A stretch of DNA of 11,829 nucleotides from Phycisphaerae bacterium (GTDB lineage: Bacteria > Chloroflexota > Anaerolineae > 4572-78 > J111): positions 1-11,829 of the forward strand of contig JANQQF010000042.1 of NCBI GenBank assembly GCA_028285035.1, given 5' to 3'. The notes beneath the pieces are model-generated. The model was given only the letters and a program-made list of their open reading frames with translations. It was not told the DNA's origin and searched no databases. The position numbers and the translations under genes are program-made. Below are positions 6,812-11,829 of this stretch, in pieces (the stretch's first letter is position 1; every line of letters starts with the position of its first letter).

Positions 6812-7107
6812 TTATTCTCTTAGGTCTTCGATCTCCATAAAAATCATAAATGAAAACGTCTTTTCAGTAGGTACTCGATAAGCCCCTTTGGCCTTTAACA
6901 CAAGTAAGCGGGGTTTGGCCCAGGCCCAAAGCCATGTATTAGAAATTCTTGAAACAGTATCTACTTCCTGATATTTAATTTTGAGCTTAACGATTTCATT
7001 GTCTAAAGTTGTTCATTTAAATAGGTATAACCTCGTTCCATTAATTTTATAAGTTCTTCTGTATCTTTTGGGGTATCCAAGTTAGATTCATTCATTTTCT
7101 TATCCAT
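6812..7107 (-). pseudogene. Frameshifted small gene (about 98 codons)
   Basis: An ATG at 7107 opens a frame that begins MDKKMNESNLDTPKDTEELI and is stopped after 34 codons by TAG at 7003-7005. From the same point, the frame shifted by one nucleotide stays open for about 65 codons to TAA at 6812-6814. It reads DNEIVKLKIKYQEVDTVSRI and then a compact hydrophobic segment NTWLWAWAKPRLLVLKAKGA, ending EIEDLRE. The two parts read as one ~98-residue acidic/amphipathic protein broken by a one-base deletion near 7005. No Shine-Dalgarno is obvious. I do not recognise the family. A sequencing error at the junction would give the same picture. Confidence 0.5.
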
Positions 7108-7215
7108 TGCAATCAGAAGTATCGTTTAAAGAAGTTAATACACGTATACAAGATGAGGTTATTATAAAACCCTACCTGTCTATTTGTCTACCCTCAATCT
7201 CATGGTCCCAATCCC
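7108..7215. other. AT-rich spacer
   Basis: No gene found. It should carry any promoter for the frameshifted small gene; no clear boxes are visible. Confidence 0.3.
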
Positions 7216-7255
7216 AAAACAAAAAACCTGCGTTAGTTTAATCATAACGCAGGTT
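7216..7255 (-). terminator. Strong Rho-independent terminator of the surface-protein gene
   Basis: A perfect 11 bp stem (AACCTGCGTTA / TAACGCAGGTT) with a 9 nt loop lies at 7225-7255. On the minus strand it is followed by TTTTTTGTTTT. It is about 50 bp past the stop of the 1140-residue gene. This is the best terminator in the window. Confidence 0.85.
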
Positions 7256-7303
7256 CTTTGAACTGTACTCGTATCACGACCTATCACGAAATACGTAATA
7301 CGA

Positions 7304-10300
7304 TTATTCCTTCACTACAAGTGGCAGATAAATTGACATTGCATTCTCCTTAATCTCAAACATGGCCTCAGGACTAACGTAGTCGCTCGCATTCCCCACT
7401 GCATCCTCGGCCTTGACCGTCCAGGTGTAAACACCGATCTGCAAATCGGCGGCGGGGGTGTAGCTGGTGCTGGTAACGCTAAACTCCTGAACCGTGCTGC
7501 CATCATTGAGTTGTAGGGTGTAGCTAGCTACACCACTTTGCGTGTCGGTTGCCTGATTCCAATCAAAGATTGGGCGTTGATTGGTGATCGTCCCAACAGG
7601 GGCGGACAGGGTTAGACTCGAGACATCAGGTGCGGTCGTATCCGCGATGGTGGTGAAGCTAGTCGTGTCGCTGTCGCTACCGACAACGTGATTGAAAGAG
7701 GCGGTGTTGCTGATAGTCGCGCCGTAGCCAGCCTCGGTAGTGACGGTAGCGACGATGGTGAATATTTCCGAGCTGTTCTCGGCAATCGAGCCTGTCCAGT
7801 CCAAGTCATCGCCCTCGACGCCGTCAGGCAAAGTGTCCTGCACCATCACATCATCGGCCTGACCACCGCTATTCGCCACCGTGATGGTGTAGGTGATGAT
7901 GTCACCTGGGATGGCTGGATCATTGACCAACTCGACTGTTTTGGTAATCGCCAGAGTGGGCAAGCGGTCGAAAACGGTGATGGTGATTGTTTGGCTATCG
8001 CTCAGGTTGGGAGAGCCATCATCCTCAACAGTAAATGTAATGGGATATTCACCTGGCCCTTGATCCGTCTCTGGAGTCCAGCTAAGGAGACCACTATCCT
8101 CATCCAGGCTGGCCCCGGTCGGCTCGCCAGTCATACTGTAGGTGAGATCGTTCGCGGGTAAATCGTCATCCATGGCTGACAGGGTCATCGTAAACAGATT
8201 GGTCTCGCCAACGGCTTGATCGCTCAACTCGGTCAACACAGGGGCTTGGTTATCCTCACTGACGATAATCGACACCGTCATTTCATCGGTCAGATCGGTT
8301 GTATCGGTGACCACAAATTTGATTGCGTATGTGCCCGGCCCTTGCGTTTCCGTTGGGGTCCAACTAAAGAGACCGCTGTCGCTATCCAGCGTAGCCCCGG
8401 TGGGCGCATCGCTCATGCCAAAGGTCAAATCGTTGGCAGGTATATCGTCATCGGTGGCGGAAATGGTCATCGTAAAGAGATTGGTTTCTGTGACAGCCTG
8501 ATCAGTCATCATTGAGAACTCTGGCGCTTGATCATCCTCTTCAACCGTAATCGTAATAGTCATTTCATCGGTCAGATTGGTCGTATCCGTGACGATAAAC
8601 TGGGTTACATAGGTGCCTGGGCCTTGGCCTTCCGTCGGAGTCCAGCTAAATGAACCGGTACTGCTGTTGAGGATCATCCCACTGGTTGGATCATCAATCC
8701 CGTAGGTTAAGGCCCCACCATTGACATCAGTGGCCGAGAGTGTGAAGGCTAGAGTATCAACTTCGGTAACGGTTTGATCTGATAGTGCATTAAATACAGG
8801 CGCCGTATCAGCCAATCTGTTGGTTAGACTAAAGGCGACAGAACTACCGATGACGGAGGCCTCGGCGGTCACATTGTAGCTCCCAACGGTGTTATTCGCG
8901 GTAACGGTTGCGCTGACAACCCCGCTGGCATTGATGGTGTCTGTAAAGCTGGTGGTGCTCAAGCTGGCCCCACTGCCTGGGGCGGTGAAGTTGATAGCCA
9001 CATCACTGCCAATTGGCTCGCTGGTATCATTCGCGGCGAAGGTTACTTCCAATTTCTTAGCGAAATCAGTGTTTCTTACGGTCGTTTGGTCATCACCGCC
9101 CGTGATGCTGATGTTGAAGCCTTGTGACTCAAAGGCCCCGATGTCGCACAAGCTATTTTGCGGTCGAGAGACTTGGCGCTGGTCCGTGCTCTCACAGCTC
9201 GCGGTGGCTGCGTCAATGGCGATTGACCCAGGCAGAAGACCCATCGTTTGGGTGTGGCCGCCATAGTCGCCCAAGTCAGAGAGCAATGGATCACCGTCCA
9301 TAGCTGGGCTACAGGTATCATCTTCAATCAAATTAACCGAATTTGTTGAGAGGGAAGTGGCAATACAATCCTCGCCACCATCGGTGTTGGCAATGATATT
9401 GCCGGTCATATTGAGAACGCCGCTCACCGAGGCATCATCCCACAGATAAATGGTGCCGCCTGTATCATTGGAGTTGTCGCTGAAGGTGTTGTAGTCGAGG
9501 GTTGCTGTGCCATCATAGATGAAAATCGCCGCGCCGTGTCCACTGGCCGTACCATTTCCACTTGACCCTTGCGAAGCATCATTGTCAGTGAAGGTGCTGT
9601 TTTCCACAGTCAGGTCGCCATCGAGCATGAAAATGGCCCCACCTAAGCCAGCGCCTCTGCCACCGCGTCCAGCGTTGCTACTCCCACCGTTGCCACCTTT
9701 TGCTTGATTGCTAGTGAACGTACTTTGTCTAATAATCACCGTGCCGCCATCAATCATCATCGCGCCGCCTAGGCCGGGTGCTCCACCACCGCCGCCACCA
9801 GCCCGGTTGCTACCGGTTTTGTTTGCCCCATCGCTGCCGAATTCGCCGCCGCTACCACCGGTCTGGCTCGTTGTGCTATTGTGCACGCCAGCCCCACCGC
9901 CACCAGCCCCAAAGCCACCGTCGCCGCCAGACGTGGGGTTACCCCCACCCCCACCGCCGCCGCCGAAGCCACCTGCTCCAGGGGATCGACCAGCACAACC
10001 GCCAGATTGGCCGCCGCCCCCACCGCCGCCGCCAAGACCGCCGTCGGAGCCACCACTACCGGTGCTGCCGTCACCACCTGTGCTTGCGCCGCCCGTGGTG
10101 CCGCTCCCGGCACCTTGTTCGCCACCGCCACCACCGCCTTTGGATTTGCTTGTGCAGTTGGAAACGGCGGTGCCATTGGCGCCGTTTCCGCCCAGACCAC
10201 CCCCACCGCCGCCGCCGCCAAAGCCGGATCCGCTGCCAGTAGCTCCGTTGCCGCCATTGCCCCCCTTAGCTAAGCCATTATCCAACGTGACATCCTTAAG

Positions 10301-10726
10301 GGTGAAGTTGCCCGCTGAGCTAACATAAAAAAGCCGATAGTTACCGCCACTGTTGCGGGTGATGGTGGCGCCGTTGCCGTTGATGGTGATTTTGCTGGTG
10401 ATGAGGAGGCCGCTGGGGCCGAGGGATGAAACTTGAGACGCGGTCAAACTGTAGGTGCTGTCTGTGAGTTCGATGGTATCTCTCGAACTGCTGGGATCGC
10501 CCGAGACGCAGTCGTCATGAACAGCGCCGGTACTAGTGTCATTCGCATTTTCGAGGGCTTCAAGAAGGGAGCAGACATCATTGTCATTGATGTCTACCTC
10601 ACTGGCAGCCACGGTAATGGTCGCTGCATATGCTACTGATAAGCTGAGGGCTAGGAGAATTACCAGAGCTAAGCCCAGGCCAAGTTGTAACTTTGTCGTC
10701 GATAAGAAAAGGGGATGGTTTGCCAT
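7304..10726 (-). CDS. Large secreted CSLREA / choice-of-anchor-Q surface protein with Gly-rich insert
   Basis: The 1140-residue exported protein has a Sec signal peptide (1-35, cleavage likely after AYA). A degenerate CSLREA motif follows (VCSLLEALENAN, 51-62; consensus CSLREAIxAAN). A right-handed beta-helix region runs about 105-535 and is interrupted at about 154-320 by an extreme Gly-rich insert with runs of up to eight Gly. The helix closes with DQRQVSRPQNSLCDIGAFE (515-533), the choice-of-anchor-Q hallmark. An invasin-like Ig domain (about 537-636) comes next, then three PIG/cadherin-like repeats (about 641-728, 733-823, 828-918; FSWTPTExQGPGTY-type motif), a DUF11 domain (about 924-1027) and an Fn3/Ig-like domain (about 1032-1126). 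The C-terminus is IYLPLVVKE. Calcium-like DxD/DDD motifs recur in the PIG repeats. An AAAGGAA lies upstream of the ATG. It is probably a cell-surface adhesin or structural protein; partners are unknown. Confidence 0.9.
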   Translation of the reverse strand: MANHPLFLSTTKLQLGLGLALVILLALSLSVAYAATITVAASEVDINDNDVCSLLEALENANDTSTGAVHDDCVSGDPSSSRDTIELTDSTYSLTASQVSSLGPSGLLITSKITINGNGATITRNSGGNYRLFYVSSAGNFTLKDVTLDNGLAKGGNGGNGATGSGSGFGGGGGGGGLGGNGANGTAVSNCTSKSKGGGGGGEQGAGSGTTGGASTGGDGSTGSGGSDGGLGGGGGGGGQSGGCAGRSPGAGGFGGGGGGGGNPTSGGDGGFGAGGGGAGVHNSTTSQTGGSGGEFGSDGANKTGSNRAGGGGGGAPGLGGAMMIDGGTVIIRQSTFTSNQAKGGNGGSSNAGRGGRGAGLGGAIFMLDGDLTVENSTFTDNDASQGSSGNGTASGHGAAIFIYDGTATLDYNTFSDNSNDTGGTIYLWDDASVSGVLNMTGNIIANTDGGEDCIATSLSTNSVNLIEDDTCSPAMDGDPLLSDLGDYGGHTQTMGLLPGSIAIDAATASCESTDQRQVSRPQNSLCDIGAFESQGFNISITGGDDQTTVRNTDFAKKLEVTFAANDTSEPIGSDVAINFTAPGSGASLSTTSFTDTINASGVVSATVTANNTVGSYNVTAEASVIGSSVAFSLTNRLADTAPVFNALSDQTVTEVDTLAFTLSATDVNGGALTYGIDDPTSGMILNSSTGSFSWTPTEGQGPGTYVTQFIVTDTTNLTDEMTITITVEEDDQAPEFSMMTDQAVTETNLFTMTISATDDDIPANDLTFGMSDAPTGATLDSDSGLFSWTPTETQGPGTYAIKFVVTDTTDLTDEMTVSIIVSEDNQAPVLTELSDQAVGETNLFTMTLSAMDDDLPANDLTYSMTGEPTGASLDEDSGLLSWTPETDQGPGEYPITFTVEDDGSPNLSDSQTITITVFDRLPTLAITKTVELVNDPAIPGDIITYTITVANSGGQADDVMVQDTLPDGVEGDDLDWTGSIAENSSEIFTIVATVTTEAGYGATISNTASFNHVVGSDSDTTSFTTIADTTAPDVSSLTLSAPVGTITNQRPIFDWNQATDTQSGVASYTLQLNDGSTVQEFSVTSTSYTPAADLQIGVYTWTVKAEDAVGNASDYVSPEAMFEIKENAMSIYLPLVVKE

Positions 10727-10848
10727 GGAAGGGTTCCTTTCGCTGTGTTGATGTGAGTCGGGTTGAAAATGAAGGTGTGATCCGGCAATTTGTGAGGTCG
10801 ATGCCGGACTCTATTTTTTTGTGGCGTTACCGTACGACAAAATTGTTT
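10654..10848. repeat. 195 bp direct repeat, copy A (start of the surface gene)
   Basis: It matches 11346-11540 at a constant offset of 692 bp with 8 mismatches and no gaps (about 96 % identity). It includes the first ~24 codons of the surface-protein gene, its ribosome-binding site, the leader with the 7 bp hairpin, and the last ~10 codons of the Thr-rich small gene. Confidence 0.92.
10781..10808. promoter_or_regulatory. Leader hairpin between the Thr-rich gene and the surface gene
   Basis: TCCGGCA pairs with TGCCGGA (7 bp) around a 14 nt loop. Seven T residues follow closely on the plus strand, so it is oriented as a terminator only for plus-strand transcripts. On the minus strand it lies in the surface-gene leader and has no T-run. 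It is duplicated intact at 11473-11500. Confidence 0.5.
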
Positions 10849-11116
10849 CCGAGCTTGTCTCCTCTGTTGTAGAGGTAGTGCTAGTATCTTCAGTGGTTGT
10901 CGTCTCACCTGAGGTGGTTGTTGTATTCGTGCTATCAGTTGTCATGGTTTCGCCCTGTGTACTCTCCGTCGAGGTATTGGTATCTGTCGTATTCGTTTGT
11001 TGAGTCTGGGTCTCGTTAATGGTCGCCTCATTGGGTCTCGGCACAGGCTTCACCATCAACACTGATGTTGAGATTACAGGCTAAAATCATGTCCAAGCGT
11101 ATTGATAATGTTTCAT
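10811..11116 (-). pseudogene. Thr-rich small secreted or membrane protein gene, two early stops
   Basis: A near-ideal GGAGGA lies 6 nt before an ATG at 11116. The frame reads MKHYQYAWT, then TGA, Phe, TAG, PVISTSVLMV, and then stays open for 81 more codons to TAG at 10811-10813. The two stops fall in what would be an N-terminal hydrophobic segment; single-base changes from TGG would explain both. The tail is extremely Thr-rich (30 of the last 83 residues) with NTTTT/TTTTED-type runs and ends NATKK, like a glycosylatable spacer or stalk. Its stop is about 85 bp upstream of the surface-protein ATG, on the same strand. A weak alternative is translation from GTG at 11062 or ATG at 11056, without a Shine-Dalgarno. 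The family is unknown. Confidence 0.5.
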
Positions 11117-11122
11117 AAGAAG

Positions 11123-11128
11123 TCCTCC
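11123..11128 (-). promoter_or_regulatory. Strong ribosome-binding site of the Thr-rich gene
   Basis: GGAGGA on the minus strand with a 6 nt spacer (CTTCTT) to ATG at 11116. It is among the best matches in the window, and it serves a frame that stops after nine codons. Confidence 0.7.
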
Positions 11129-11155
11129 GTTTGTTGGGCAATAAATGGATTGGTG

Positions 11156-11195
11156 TAAGTTACTCAAGTTGAGTTACTCAGATGTGAGTTATTCA
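11156..11195. promoter_or_regulatory. Three palindromic sites, 14-15 bp apart (candidate operator)
   Basis: TAAGTTACTCA (11156), TGAGTTACTCA (11170) and TGAGTTATTCA (11185) are three 11 bp sites; the middle one is a perfect TGAGT/ACTCA palindrome with a one-base centre. They lie 40-80 bp upstream of the Thr-rich gene's start. Spacing of about 1.5 helical turns suggests cooperative binding of a dimeric regulator. Confidence 0.5.
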
Positions 11196-11232
11196 ATTGA
11201 GGGCTATTATGACAAAAAGGGAGGGCTTTGTC

Positions 11233-11272
11233 TGTCACTAGAGCGGGACAGCTTTGTCACCAGAGTGGGACA
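11233..11272. repeat. Two 18 bp direct repeats with 22 bp period (possible IS-end remnant)
   Basis: TGTCACTAGAGCGGGACA (11233-11250) and TGTCACCAGAGTGGGACA (11255-11272) differ at two positions. They look like the multiple terminal repeats found at the ends of some transposons, such as the IS21 family; the attribution is tentative. No transposase fragment is visible. Confidence 0.5.
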
Positions 11273-11418
11273 ATCATAGAGATTAGAAATTGGAGATGAG
11301 AAAGGGATGATGGGTTAACCGAGTCATTCGTCACTGGCCATCTTGGGAGAATTACCAGAGCTAAGCCTAGGCCAAGTTGTAACTTTGTCGTCGATAAGAA
11401 AAGGGGATGGTTTGCCAT
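11257..11418 (-). pseudogene. Orphan 5' stub of the surface-protein gene
   Basis: The duplicated ATG at 11418 encodes the same first 24 residues as the 1140-residue protein (MANHPLFLST... to LVIL). It then runs into unrelated sequence and stops at TGA (11257-11259) after 53 residues. The ribosome-binding site (AAAGGAA) is retained. The stop lies inside the second 18 bp repeat. The product would be a truncated signal peptide with a short random tail. This is a truncated gene copy, not a functional gene. Confidence 0.75.
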
Positions 11419-11540
11419 AGAAAGGTTCCTTTCGCTGTGTTGATGTGCGTCGGGTTGAAAATGAAAGTGTGATCCGGCAATTTGTGAGGTCGATGCCGGA
11501 CTCTATTTTTTTGTGGCGTTATCGTACGACAAGGTTGTTT
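11346..11540. repeat. 195 bp direct repeat, copy B
   Basis: Partner of 10654-10848. Mismatches are mainly transitions (C to T and G to A relative to copy A). The Thr-rich gene's terminal codons (NATKK and stop) are retained at its right end, but the upstream frame is immediately closed by stops. Confidence 0.92.
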
Positions 11541-11598
11541 AGAAGTTGTTTAGATCCTATTTAGACTCCATATAGATTTTGTTAAGACCCTAATGACA
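11533..11598. promoter_or_regulatory. Six-unit array with exact 11 bp period (candidate response-regulator site)
   Basis: TTTAGA at 11538, 11549 and 11560, then TATAGA (11571), TTAAGA (11582) and ATGACA (11593), each exactly 11 bp from the last. The first two full units are GGTTGTTTAGA and AGTTGTTTAGA, and similarity decays rightward. Direct repeats spaced 11 bp are the usual binding layout of OmpR/PhoB-type response regulators and of SARP activators. The array starts just at the duplication's end. Confidence 0.5.
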
Positions 11599-11767
11599 TC
11601 TTTGTGGAACGTTCATCTAATAAAAACATAGGATACTGATGAGGTAGAACACTGATAAAAATCACCCTCCTTTGCGAGAAAGACCCTAAAGGCTTCCGAA
11701 AATGTATTAAATGTTTCAGGATGTCGGGAACTAATAGAGAAATCAAATAAAAACCGGAATAAAAAAG
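11599..11767. other. AT-rich region without visible gene
   Basis: No open frame, hairpin terminator or RNA gene can be supported here. Confidence 0.4.
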
Positions 11768-11829
11768 TCATGTCCTGCCCGAATGCTTTTGTCGGGCATC
11801 CACTGGCCGGGGGGCAGCGAACGATGGAT
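11768..11829. repeat. Palindromic MITE-like element, copy 2 (truncated by window edge)
   Basis: It shares with 3074-3173 the order CCCGAATG, TTGTCGG, ATCCACTG, CAGCGAAC, TGGA. The first hairpin here is a perfect 7 bp TGCCCGA/TCGGGCA. Where copy 1 differs (TACCCGA/TCGGATA), one outer pair has changed on both sides, which indicates that the stem is conserved. Confidence 0.65.

Noticed and set aside
7225..7255. Hairpin considered as an integron attC-like site
   Set aside because: The core does not fit the RYYYAAC/GTTRRRY consensus, and the T-run and position fit a terminator.
7688..8161. 157-codon plus-strand frame
   Set aside because: Antisense to the DUF11/Fn3 part of the surface-protein gene, with no recognisable domain.
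9769..10257. Ala-rich minus-strand frame of 162 codons
   Set aside because: A shifted reading of the same Gly-rich DNA, inside the well-supported surface-protein gene.
9708..10328. Long Pro-rich plus-strand open frame of 206 codons
   Set aside because: It is the complement of the Gly-rich insert of the surface protein (GGN on one strand gives NCC on the other). It has no independent start signal.
10821..11003. Val/Ser-rich plus-strand frame of 60 codons
   Set aside because: It is the complement of the Thr-rich gene and reflects its repetitive composition.

Overview
The window looks like chromosomal DNA of a Chloroflexota bacterium of moderate GC content. The main evidence is the 1140-residue secreted protein on the minus strand (7304-10726). 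It combines a CSLREA-type N-terminus, a beta-helix ending in a choice-of-anchor-Q motif, PIG/DUF11/Fn3-like repeats and a C-terminal IYLPLV-type tail, a combination I associate with that phylum. The assignment is inference; there is no rRNA or other strong marker here.

Layout. 1-97 is the last ~31 codons of an unidentified plus-strand gene. 135-800 (+) encodes a free-standing GyrB/ParE-like ATPase domain with the catalytic Glu position changed to Tyr. 900-1535 (-) is a zinc-ribbon membrane protein. 1738-2922 (-) is a tight pair, an Lrp/AsnC regulator followed 3 bp later by a SAM methyltransferase, closed by a hairpin terminator at ~1655-1691. Divergent from it is an EamA transporter (3278-4126, +). 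The ~355 bp between them carries a ~100 bp palindromic MITE-like element. 4217-5143 (-) is a QmcA/paraslipin-type SPFH protein without its usual N-terminal membrane helix. 5348-6726 (-) is an apparent two-gene unit: a 3-methyladenine DNA glycosylase, then an unrecognised zinc-motif protein. 6727-7303 holds a frameshifted small gene and a strong terminator. 7304-10726 (-) is the large surface protein.

Right-hand end. 10727-11829 has no clearly intact gene but is dense in structure. It holds a Thr-rich small gene with an excellent ribosome-binding site and two early in-frame stops (10811-11116); a 195 bp direct duplication (10654-10848 and 11346-11540, 8 mismatches) that makes an orphan signal-peptide stub; three palindromic TGAGTTACTCA-like sites; a 22 bp-period pair of 18-mers resembling insertion-sequence ends; a six-unit array with an exact 11 bp period; and a second, divergent copy of the palindromic element at the window edge. 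The simplest reading is that a tandem pair of [Thr-rich small gene - CSLREA surface protein] units has partly collapsed.

Regulatory logic: the Lrp-family protein probably controls itself, the methyltransferase and the divergent EamA exporter. The surface-protein locus probably has its own promoter and operator region around 11120-11200. No complete mobile element, CRISPR array, rRNA or tRNA gene was seen. The most unusual items are the catalytically altered GyrB-like domain and the decayed, repeat-rich upstream region of the surface-protein gene.
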